A stretch of 5,245 bases of DNA from positions 1-5,245 of the forward strand of contig JAJAZH010000294.1 in NCBI GenBank assembly GCA_026785815.1. The letters run 5' to 3'. The position numbers were made by a program, and so were the translations under genes. Within the stretch, counting starts at the first letter, position 1. Each line of letters starts with the position of its first letter. Positions 1 to 5,245 of the stretch are shown piece after piece. The DNA comes from Ramlibacter sp. (GTDB taxonomy: Bacteria > Pseudomonadota > Gammaproteobacteria > Burkholderiales > Burkholderiaceae_C). The notes beneath the pieces were generated by a model. That model saw nothing but the letters and a program-made list of their open reading frames with translations, was not told where the DNA came from and ran no database searches.

Positions 1-90
1 CAGGCGGTTGACGGTCTGGACGATCGCTTCTTCGCGCGCCTGGAGCATCTGCTCCTTGAATGATGGCTTGGCGCCAGCGACTCGGTTCAT
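1..90 (-). CDS. TetR/AcrR-type transcriptional regulator, N-terminal fragment
   Basis: Reading leftward from an ATG at 90-88, 30 codons stay open to the window edge, so only the N-terminus is present. The peptide begins MNRVAGAKPSFKEQMLQARE and continues EAIVQTVNRL. This resembles the opening of TetR-family regulators: a short basic tail, then the first helix of the DNA-binding domain (an 'R-x-x-I-v-x-A-x-n-x-L' type pattern). The helix-turn-helix itself and the ligand domain would lie outside the window. Such proteins usually repress a neighbouring or divergent gene and often themselves. The gene is divergent from the small exported protein at 229, and inverted repeats lie between them. No Shine-Dalgarno sequence precedes the ATG at 90. 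A second in-frame ATG at 48-46 has AAGGAG three bases upstream, closer than ideal, so the start is uncertain. The family call rests on 30 residues only. Confidence 0.6.
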   Translation of the reverse strand, partial: MNRVAGAKPSFKEQMLQAREEAIVQTVNRL

Positions 91-97
91 GCGCGGG

Positions 98-125
98 ATT
101 CTAGGGCAGTTACGTCTATCAACAA
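98..125 (-). promoter_or_regulatory. Candidate promoter of the TetR-type gene, possibly leaderless
   Basis: On the minus strand TAGAAT (103-98) matches the sigma-70 -10 consensus at five of six bases. It is preceded at a 16-base spacing by TTGTTG (125-120), a weak -35 match. Only 7 bases separate the -10 box from the ATG at 90. Transcription would therefore begin at or within a base or two of the start codon, which fits the lack of a ribosome binding site there. This is a consensus match by eye in GC-rich DNA, not proof of a promoter. Confidence 0.4.
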
Positions 126-129
126 CTGC
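106..129. promoter_or_regulatory. Inverted repeat overlapping the regulator promoter, candidate operator
   Basis: GCAGTT (106-111) and AACTGC (124-129) are a perfect 6-base inverted repeat around a 12-base spacer. The repeat covers the candidate -35 box (120-125) and the -35/-10 spacer of the divergent TetR-type gene. That is where an autorepressor would be expected to bind. The arms are short enough to occur by chance, so the operator role is an inference from position. Confidence 0.3.
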
Positions 130-138
130 GCGCCTTCC

Positions 139-178
139 TTACACACAGCTGTCACAAGCCATACGCGCCTGTGTGGAA
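139..178. promoter_or_regulatory. Long inverted repeat in the divergent intergenic region
   Basis: The arms TTACACACAG (139-148) and CTGTGTGGAA (169-178) pair at nine of ten positions, the one mismatch being 141 with 176. They include a perfect 7-base core (142-148 with 169-175). The spacer is 20 bases. The left arm also overlaps a perfect 8-base palindrome, ACAGCTGT, at 145-152. It lies 50-90 bases upstream of the rightward gene and about the same distance from the TetR-type start. It could be a second operator, a two-site operator or a leader hairpin for the rightward gene. Confidence 0.35.
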
Positions 179-218
179 CACTCGGACGGCACACATTCTG
201 CATGTGGGTCTGCGACGC

Positions 219-223
219 GAAGG
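219..223 (+). promoter_or_regulatory. Ribosome binding site deciding the start at 229
   Basis: GAAGG lies 5 bases upstream of the ATG at 229. This favours 229 over the in-frame ATG at 202, which would add nine residues (MWVCDAKAP) in front of the hydrophobic segment and has no visible purine-rich site at a suitable distance. Confidence 0.5.
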
Positions 224-228
224 CGCCC

Positions 229-777
229 ATGAAAACCATCTCGTTCCAAGTTCTTGCCTGGCTGGCGGCAGTCACTGTCGCGCTATTGCTGGCATGGGCC
301 GCCCCCACCGAATCGGCCTTGATGGGCCGGCTCCCGTCCCTGAACGCCAAACGCCTGAACCAGCAGCCGATCGCCCTGCCTCAAGAGTTGCCTGGCCATC
401 GCACGCTGGCGCTGGTCACATTCCAGCGCGGGCACCGGGGCGAGATCGAGAGCTGGATCACGGGCTTGCAGCTGCGCGAAAACACGTCGATCGCCTGGCT
501 GAAGATGCCCGTCCTCGAGGACCCCGGCACCGAAAGTGCCCGCAGCGTCATCGAAAGCGGCATGCGAGAGCGCCACCGCACCGAAGTGGACCGCGCGCGG
601 CTGGTTCCGGTCTTCACCAATCGCGACGCCTTCATGCGCGCCGTCGGCCTGTCCGGCCCCGAGCATGCCTGGGTGCTGGTGGTCGACCGAGACGGCCAGG
701 TGCTGGCCCGAGTCGAAGGCGAGTACAGCGTGGAAAAGGGCGACGCCTTGCGCGAGACGCTGCTGGCCCAGTTCTGA
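229..777 (+). CDS. Exported or membrane-anchored, cysteine-free thioredoxin-like protein (hypothetical)
   Basis: The product has 182 residues from the ATG at 229. Residues 1-25 form an N-terminal hydrophobic segment after a single Lys (MKTISFQVLAWLAAVTVALL, then LAWAA), read as a signal peptide or single membrane anchor that places the rest in the periplasm. The remainder looks like a thioredoxin-type fold: a 'lP-x-L-x-G-x-x-t-L-a-l-V-t-F' strand at about residues 50-65, the helix-like ESWITGLQL (74-82), then VPVFTNRDAF (127-136) and the strand HAWVLVVDRDGQVLARVEG (146-164), which resembles the late beta hairpin of TlpA-like or ATP10-like proteins. There is no cysteine anywhere, so it cannot act as a dithiol oxidoreductase; RGHRGEIESW occupies the place where a CXXC would be expected. 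It stands alone, divergent from the TetR-type gene and convergent with the molybdenum hydroxylase gene. The coding call is secure, the fold is tentative and the function is unknown. Confidence 0.75.
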   Translation: MKTISFQVLAWLAAVTVALLLAWAAPTESALMGRLPSLNAKRLNQQPIALPQELPGHRTLALVTFQRGHRGEIESWITGLQLRENTSIAWLKMPVLEDPGTESARSVIESGMRERHRTEVDRARLVPVFTNRDAFMRAVGLSGPEHAWVLVVDRDGQVLARVEGEYSVEKGDALRETLLAQF

Positions 778-799
778 AAGCGGCGAGGCGCGCAGCCGA

Positions 800-830
800 C
801 CCAGCGACTGACGACGCCCGCGGCGCTGGG
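800..830. terminator. Inverted repeat between convergent stop codons, possible bidirectional terminator
   Basis: CCCAGCG (800-806) and CGCTGGG (824-830) form a perfect 7-base GC-rich stem with a 17-base loop. It lies in the 54-base gap between the stop of the rightward gene (777) and the stop of the leftward hydroxylase gene (832). The position suits termination from both sides. No T-tract follows on either strand and the loop is long, so efficient intrinsic termination is doubtful. Confidence 0.3.
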
Positions 831-831
831 C

Positions 832-3183
832 CTATTGCAACGCTTCCCAGAGCCGCAGCGGCGTGAGCGGCATCTGCAATCGAGGCGCTTGCTCCGGACG
901 GCCGGCGCGCGCGATCGCATCCGCCACCGCATTCACCACGCTCGGCCCGGCGCCGATGGTGCCCAGCTCGCCAACGCCCTTGACGCCCAGCGGATTGTTT
1001 TTGCAGGGCGTCGACTGGTCCATCCCGGTGACGAAATCGCAGGCCATGATCTCGGCCCGCGGCGCGGCGTAATCCATCAGGCTGCCGGTGACAGGCTGCC
1101 CGGTCTGAGCGTCATAAGCCATGTGCTCGCACAACGCTTGCCCCATCCCCTGCACCGCACCGCCATCGAGCTGGCCGCGCACGATCATCGGGTTCACCAC
1201 CCGGCCGACGTCGTTGACGCTGCTGTAGGCCACGACCTGGATCTCACCGGTCTCGGGATCGAGTTCGACTTCGCTGATGTGACAACCGTTGGGCCAGCTC
1301 GGACCGGAGACCGACGACGTGCTCTCGACGAAGATGCGGCCCTCGGGCTGCCTGCCCGCCAGCTCGAACAACCCGATGCCGATGTCGGTGCCGCGCACGC
1401 TGAAGCGGCCGGCCGCATAACCCAGGTCTTGCGCAGCGGCCTCGAGCTCGCCGGCGGCCAGCTGGCGGGCCTGGTCCATCGCCTTGTCGGCGCCAATGGT
1501 CAGCGCCGAGCCGCCGGCGAACAGCGAGCGTGAGCCCGCGCTGCCGAAGCCGTCACCGCGATCGGTGTCGCCCAGCACCACCTGCACCCGATCCAGCGGC
1601 ACCTGAAACACGTCGACCATCAGCTGCGCCAGCGTGGTCGCGATGCCCTGTCCCATGGCGTTGACGGCGGAGAAGACCTCCACCATCCCGTCACCGCGCA
1701 CAGCCACCGTGACGCGCTCCTGCAGCGCGTTGCCGCCGGTCCATTCGAGGAAGGTCGAGATTCCCTGGCCGCGCACGCGGCCGCGCGCCTGGCTGGCTTG
1801 CGCGCGCGCTGCAAACCCGTTCCAGTCGGCCTGCGCCAGCGCCTGGTCCATCACGTGTTCGAAGCGGCCGCTGTCGTAGGTCTGGCCCATCGGGTTGGTG
1901 TACGGCATCTGCTCCGGGCGGATGAAGTTGCGCCGCCGCAGCGCGATCCGATCGATGCCGGTCTGACGCGCCGCCTCGTCCATCAGCCGCTCGATGATGA
2001 AAATCGCCTCCGGCCGGCCGGCGCCCCGGTAGGCTCCGGTCGGCGCGGTGTTGGTCAGCACACCCTTGAAATGGAAATCGATCAGGGGAATGTCGTAGAC
2101 GCTGGTCTGGACCCAGGGGCCGATCAACAACTGGATCGCCAGGCCGGTCCCGGTGGCATAGGCGCCGACGTTGGCCAGGCCGCGCAGGCGCAGCGCCAGG
2201 ATCTTGCCGTCGGCGGCCAGCGCCAGCTCGGCCTCGGTCTGCACATCGCGACCGTGGGTGGCCGAGATGAATTCCTCGCTTCGATCGGCGACCCATTTGA
2301 GCGGCCGCTGCAACTGCAGGGCGGCCCAGGCCAGGGCCACATCCTCCGGATAGGCGCCGGTCTTCATGCCGAAGCCGCCGCCGACGTCGCCGACGGTGAC
2401 ACGCACCCGGTCCGGAGCCAGCGACAGGACGTCGCACAGCGTCGTCTTGACGCCGGACGGCATCTGCGTGCTCATGCGCAGGGTCAGCCGGCCGTCGTCG
2501 GCGACCCATGCCAGCGCCGAGCGCGGCTCGATCGTGAAGGCGACCACCCGCTGGTTGACGACCGACAGCGACACCACGTGCGCAGCCTGGGCGAACGCCT
2601 GCGCCGTCTGCTCTGCCTTGCCGTGGCGCATCTCGGCGGCGATGTTGTCGGGCGCGGCTTCGCACAGCGCCGGCGCGTCCGCGCCGACCGCCTGGTTCAG
2701 ATCGACAACGGCCGGCAGCTCCTGGTAGTCGACGACCACCGCTTCGGCCGCATCACGGGCCTGTTGCAGCGTCGCTGCGGCGACCAGCGCCACCGCTTCG
2801 CCGACGAAGCGCACCCGCTCGTGCGCCAGCGGGCGGCGCGGCGGCGTTGCGCCCGGCGCGCCGCCGGCCCGCTTGAAGTCCTTGCTGCCGGGAAGCGGCT
2901 TGACGCCCGCTGCGGCAAGTTCCGCTCCGGTGTAGATGCCGACCACGCCTGGCATGGCCCTGGCCGCGGCAGTATCGACAGAGACCAGGGTGGCGTGCGG
3001 ATAAGGCGAGCGCACGAAGCAGACGTTGAGCTGTCCGGCGGGAACCACATCGTCGGTGAACTTGCCGACGCCCTTGAGCAGGCCCTCGTCCTCGATCCGC
3101 TTGACGGCGCGGCCACTGCCGAAACGGGTGACGGGGTCGGACGCGGCGGCGGTCTCGGTCTCGGCTGGAAAGGAAATAGTCAT
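832..3183 (-). CDS. Xanthine dehydrogenase family molybdopterin-binding subunit (form II CoxL-like)
   Basis: The product has 783 residues, the usual length for the large subunit of three-subunit molybdenum hydroxylases. These cytoplasmic enzymes hydroxylate a substrate, often an N-heterocycle or aldehyde, with water-derived oxygen. An a/b-hammerhead-like domain (about 34-150; GVGKFTDDVVPAGQL, RFVGEAVALV) precedes two molybdopterin-binding halves. Visible motifs are GGGFGMK (268-274), AYRGAGR (384-390), MGQG (510-513), SVNDVGRVVNP (655-665), QGMGQALCE (678-686) and KGVGELGTIGAGP (735-747). Glu739 matches the catalytic base of the family. AYRGAGR marks form II; true aerobic CO dehydrogenases carry AYXCSFR with the copper-binding Cys, which is absent, so CO oxidation is unlikely. 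The substrate cannot be told from sequence. The start at 3183 was chosen because MTISF begins just before the conserved 'RFGSGRAVKRIEDEGLLKG' region; earlier starts would run back into the peptidase gene. No strong ribosome binding site is seen. It is last of three leftward genes, 47 bases after the peptidase. No FeS or FAD subunit gene adjoins it. Confidence 0.93.
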   Translation of the reverse strand: MTISFPAETETAAASDPVTRFGSGRAVKRIEDEGLLKGVGKFTDDVVPAGQLNVCFVRSPYPHATLVSVDTAAARAMPGVVGIYTGAELAAAGVKPLPGSKDFKRAGGAPGATPPRRPLAHERVRFVGEAVALVAAATLQQARDAAEAVVVDYQELPAVVDLNQAVGADAPALCEAAPDNIAAEMRHGKAEQTAQAFAQAAHVVSLSVVNQRVVAFTIEPRSALAWVADDGRLTLRMSTQMPSGVKTTLCDVLSLAPDRVRVTVGDVGGGFGMKTGAYPEDVALAWAALQLQRPLKWVADRSEEFISATHGRDVQTEAELALAADGKILALRLRGLANVGAYATGTGLAIQLLIGPWVQTSVYDIPLIDFHFKGVLTNTAPTGAYRGAGRPEAIFIIERLMDEAARQTGIDRIALRRRNFIRPEQMPYTNPMGQTYDSGRFEHVMDQALAQADWNGFAARAQASQARGRVRGQGISTFLEWTGGNALQERVTVAVRGDGMVEVFSAVNAMGQGIATTLAQLMVDVFQVPLDRVQVVLGDTDRGDGFGSAGSRSLFAGGSALTIGADKAMDQARQLAAGELEAAAQDLGYAAGRFSVRGTDIGIGLFELAGRQPEGRIFVESTSSVSGPSWPNGCHISEVELDPETGEIQVVAYSSVNDVGRVVNPMIVRGQLDGGAVQGMGQALCEHMAYDAQTGQPVTGSLMDYAAPRAEIMACDFVTGMDQSTPCKNNPLGVKGVGELGTIGAGPSVVNAVADAIARAGRPEQAPRLQMPLTPLRLWEALQ

Positions 3184-3230
3184 GCCGCGAGTCTGGCCGA
3201 TTTTGACCGGGTCTGCAGCCGCCCGGACGC

Positions 3231-4280
3231 TCAGCGGCCGCCGTTGCCCAAGCTGCCGACCGCCTTCTCGCTCATCCAGCGCAGCAGGTCGAGCCACATC
3301 TGCCGCATCTCGGCATCGAGCGGGGTGCGCATGGAGTTGGGCAACTCGATCGTCACCACCGGCACGCCCTTGTGGACTCCGCCGTAATTACCCAGCGAGC
3401 CCGGGAAGATCCCGACCTGGTCGAGATAGAGACGGCCGAGTTTGGACGGTGGCACCGACGGCCCGTCGAAGTCCAGCACGCCATAAGGTGCGTGGATCGC
3501 AACGATCAGGTGAGGCTTGAAGCTTTGCATCTGCTCGTGCAGGTAGCGTGTCTCCGGCTCGGACAGCGGCCGCTTGCCCGGCCAGCGGCGCGGATCCTTG
3601 CGGGTGCGCTGCTCCCAGTAGACGGCGGCGTCGCGCTCCCAGTTGGGCGTCGGGAAGTTGCGGTTCAGGTCGACCCCATTGGCATTGACGCGGCGCGGCG
3701 GCTGCGCCAGCACACCGTCCGGGTTGAGCACCGGGATGAAGCGCCAGTGGACCGGTTGCGGCATCTGCGCCGGCTGCTTCGCCATCGCCATCCAGTGGAT
3801 CGCCAGCGAACCCGCCGACAGTTCGTCGCCGTGAATGCCGCCCATCACCAGCACCCGAAGCTTGGCGCCCTCGGTACGGATGTCACGCGTGAACAGCGGC
3901 ACGCCCTTCACCGAGCGTCCGGTGCCCGGCTCCAGCTCGGCGGCCAGGCACAACGGGCGGCTGACATTCGGCAGTCGGCGCATCACGCTATCGCAGGCTG
4001 CGGCGGTTGCGGTTGCGGTTGCTGCGCCGGCTGCGGTTGAAGTTGCTGGAACCGTGGCCTTGGCCGCCATCGACTTGGCGGCGGCCGGCGACTTGGCCGA
4101 CGACGCCGACCTGGCCGGAGCCACACTCTTTTTAGCCACCGATGACTTGGCCGGTCCTTCCGCAACCGGCCCGGCGGCCAGTGTCGGCGCGGCCAGCACC
4201 AGGGCGGCGAGGCCACAGGTCAGGGCGACGCGAACCGGCTGGAATGGATGAGGTTCAGTTAAAGGCAGCGGAGACAGCAT
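3231..4280 (-). CDS. Exported M14-family zinc carboxypeptidase (MpaA-like)
   Basis: The product has 349 residues. An N-terminal signal peptide (basic residue R17, hydrophobic VALTCGLAALVLAAPTLAA, likely cleavage near residue 36) implies secretion to the periplasm. An Ala/Ser/Lys/Thr-rich linker spans about residues 37-95. The catalytic domain follows from about 96: GGIHGDE (147-153) supplies zinc ligands His150 and Glu153, NGVDLNRNFP (201-210) the substrate-binding Asn-Arg pair, HAPYG (263-267) the third zinc ligand His263, and TIELP (310-314) the catalytic base Glu312. This set defines M14 metallocarboxypeptidases. Compact bacterial members resemble murein peptide amidase A, which trims the gamma-D-Glu-diaminopimelate bond of cell-wall peptides, but E. 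coli MpaA is cytoplasmic whereas this one is exported. The ATG at 4280 was chosen because it puts the signal peptide near the N-terminus; an in-frame GTG at 4364 would overlap the upstream gene and bury it. Cys96 and Cys111 could form a disulfide. It lies 67 bases after the acyl-CoA dehydrogenase. The exact substrate is uncertain. Confidence 0.9.
   Translation of the reverse strand: MLSPLPLTEPHPFQPVRVALTCGLAALVLAAPTLAAGPVAEGPAKSSVAKKSVAPARSASSAKSPAAAKSMAAKATVPATSTAAGAATATATAAACDSVMRRLPNVSRPLCLAAELEPGTGRSVKGVPLFTRDIRTEGAKLRVLVMGGIHGDELSAGSLAIHWMAMAKQPAQMPQPVHWRFIPVLNPDGVLAQPPRRVNANGVDLNRNFPTPNWERDAAVYWEQRTRKDPRRWPGKRPLSEPETRYLHEQMQSFKPHLIVAIHAPYGVLDFDGPSVPPSKLGRLYLDQVGIFPGSLGNYGGVHKGVPVVTIELPNSMRTPLDAEMRQMWLDLLRWMSEKAVGSLGNGGR
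4003..4022. repeat. Short hexanucleotide repeat inside the peptidase linker
   Basis: Three tandem copies of GCGGTT plus two further bases (plus strand) lie within the peptidase gene, where they encode alternating Ala and Thr at about residues 87-92. The repeat is part of a wider low-complexity stretch at about 3993-4175. Because the unit is six bases, slippage would change linker length by two residues without breaking the frame. Confidence 0.75.
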
Positions 4281-4347
4281 GGAGCCTGCAGGGTGCGCCA
4301 CAGGATAAGCGATCCAGCGGACCGCCCTGTGACCGGACGCCGCTGCA

Positions 4348-5245
4348 TCAGTCGTCTTTTTCACCGGGGCGGTACAGGGTTTCGCGGCCCATCCGGTCCA
4401 GCACCAGCTCTGCGGTCCAGGGCAGCATCAGCGCGCCGCATCGGCTGTCGCGGTACAGCCGCTCCAGCGGCAGGTGTTTCATCATGCTCTGGCCGCCGCA
4501 GGTCCGGATCGCCAGCCGGGCGATGTCGTTGGCGCCTTCCATCACCGTGTATTGGGCGGCGTAGAGCCGCATGCGCTCGTCATGCGACGGATGCGGCTTC
4601 GCCTCCTGGATCGCGCGAACGAAGATGCTCTTCAGGTTCTCCAGCTGGATCCGCATCTGAGCGACCGCGATCTGCTTGGTCGGATACATGCGGCGCAGCG
4701 TGCGCCGCTCGCCCGGCTGCGTCGGCAAGCCGGTGGCTTCGTTGATCTCGCCGCGCAGGTAGCTCACGGTGAAGTCGAAGGCCGCATTGGCGATCCCGAG
4801 GTAGGTCGGCGCCAGCGTGAAGAACATCGCCGGCCAGGTCTGCGCGCCCTGGTAGTAGACGCCACGCGGCATCAGCTGCTCGTCGTCAGTGACCAACACG
4901 TCCTTGAACGTGAGGTTGCGGCTGACCGTGCCGCGCATTCCCAGCGGGTTCCAGTCGCCGCTGACCGTGACGCCGGGGCTGGCGGCCGGCACCGCGAGAT
5001 ACAGCGTGTCGCGCGCGTCGAGACGGGCATCGCCCCCCGCCGCTCCAGGCGACGCTTCGTCCTTCTGCTCGGTGCACAAAATGCCGTAATAGTGCGCTGC
5101 ACCCGACAGCGAAGCAAAGATCTTGCGGCCGTTGATGCGCCAGCCGCCTTCCACCTTGGTGGCGGTGGTGCCGAACGGCGCGCGCCCGGCGGCGGCGGCG
5201 CTGCCCTCTGAAAACGGCTGCGCGTAGATGGCGCCGTCATCGACC
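4348..5245 (-). CDS. Acyl-CoA dehydrogenase family flavoprotein, C-terminal 298 residues (5' end outside window)
   Basis: The frame is open from the right edge to a TGA at 4350-4348; the N-terminal alpha-helical domain and start lie beyond the window. Visible in order, numbering from the edge: SEGSAAAAGRAPFGTTATKV (12-31), then GGWRINGRKIFASLSGAAHYY (33-53), the middle beta domain of acyl-CoA dehydrogenases; DWNPLGMRGTVSRNLTFKDV (97-116), the typical 'W-x-x-x-G-m-R-x-T-x-S' segment; and the C-terminal helical domain, with YPTKQIAVAQMRIQLENLKS (187-206) and RTCGGQSMMKHLPLERLYRD (247-266). The family oxidises acyl-CoA thioesters at the alpha-beta bond using FAD. The usual 'EGT' glutamate segment after the 'RLYRD' region is replaced by MLPWTAEL (273-280), and the usual 'R-x-x-FG' motif opening the last domain is absent (YLRGEINEATG instead). 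It may therefore be a divergent dehydrogenase or a flavin enzyme of the same fold with another reaction. It is the first of three leftward genes in view. Confidence 0.9.
   Translation of the reverse strand, partial: VDDGAIYAQPFSEGSAAAAGRAPFGTTATKVEGGWRINGRKIFASLSGAAHYYGILCTEQKDEASPGAAGGDARLDARDTLYLAVPAASPGVTVSGDWNPLGMRGTVSRNLTFKDVLVTDDEQLMPRGVYYQGAQTWPAMFFTLAPTYLGIANAAFDFTVSYLRGEINEATGLPTQPGERRTLRRMYPTKQIAVAQMRIQLENLKSIFVRAIQEAKPHPSHDERMRLYAAQYTVMEGANDIARLAIRTCGGQSMMKHLPLERLYRDSRCGALMLPWTAELVLDRMGRETLYRPGEKDD

Noticed and set aside
171..866. A 231-codon plus-strand frame overlapping the small exported protein
   Set aside because: Product is dominated by Arg, Pro, Ala and His and overruns the convergent hydroxylase gene. 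The frame starting at 229 has a signal segment and normal protein composition.
2014..2034. Considered a true aerobic CO dehydrogenase large subunit (coxL form I)
   Set aside because: The active-site loop reads AYRGAGR, not AYXCSFR, so the copper-binding cysteine of CO dehydrogenase is missing.
1691..2665. A 324-codon leftward frame inside the hydroxylase gene in another phase
   Set aside because: Arg/Gly/Ala-rich product that fully overlaps the real reading frame. The true frame carries GGGFGMK and AYRGAGR in this interval, and I see no frameshift.
3207..3226. CCGGG/CCCGG inverted repeat between the peptidase stop and the hydroxylase start
   Set aside because: Only a 5-base stem, with just a short A-rich stretch after it on the transcribed strand. 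Too weak to call a terminator or attenuator.
1798..3387. A 529-codon open frame on the plus strand, antisense to the hydroxylase gene and running into the peptidase gene
   Set aside because: Its product is rich in Arg, Gly, His and Gln with no recognisable domain. It lies opposite a gene with intact family motifs. Long antisense frames are expected in high-GC coding DNA.
4299..4331. CACAGG/CCTGTG inverted repeat between the dehydrogenase stop and the peptidase start
   Set aside because: Six-base arms with a 21-base spacer and no T-tract; expected by chance in this composition.
4281..4364. In-frame GTG at 4364 as the peptidase start, giving 377 residues and a 17-base overlap with the dehydrogenase gene
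   Set aside because: It would place the signal peptide hydrophobic core about 45 residues in, which is poor for export. The ATG at 4280 gives a normal layout.
4474..5211. A 245-codon open frame on the plus strand opposite the acyl-CoA dehydrogenase
   Set aside because: Low-information Arg/Ala/Gly/His-rich product with no motif, opposite a clear family match; a compositional shadow.

Overview
The window is GC-rich throughout and its genes are tightly packed. The protein types and codon use suggest a high-GC proteobacterium, most likely a betaproteobacterium of the order Burkholderiales. That placement is inferred from general character, not from a marker gene. No rRNA, tRNA, CRISPR array, insertion sequence or phage gene is visible, and the longest gap between genes is about 140 bases.

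Left edge (1-228): the first 30 codons of a TetR-type regulator run leftward out of the window. A 138-base divergent intergenic region follows. It holds a plausible regulator promoter whose -10 box lies only 7 bases from the ATG, plus two inverted repeats that could be operator sites.

Rightward gene (229-777): a small, cysteine-free protein of 182 residues with an N-terminal membrane or export segment and a probable thioredoxin-like fold. It ends convergently against the leftward block, with a GC-rich inverted repeat between the two stop codons.

Leftward block (5245 down to 832): three co-oriented genes with gaps of 67 and 47 bases, consistent with one transcript. In transcription order they are: an acyl-CoA dehydrogenase family flavoprotein whose N-terminus lies beyond the right edge; an exported M14-type zinc carboxypeptidase with a long Ala/Ser/Lys-rich linker; and a full-length molybdenum-hydroxylase large subunit of the xanthine dehydrogenase / form II CoxL type. 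The first and last genes would fit a catabolic cluster in which a molybdenum hydroxylase and an acyl-CoA dehydrogenase handle an unknown organic substrate. The exported peptidase between them has no obvious place in such a pathway. The small FeS and FAD subunits that molybdenum hydroxylases need are not adjacent here.

I see no clearly new system. The points most worth a second look are the non-canonical active-site region of the acyl-CoA dehydrogenase, the large hydroxylase subunit without partners, and the architecture of the divergent regulator region.
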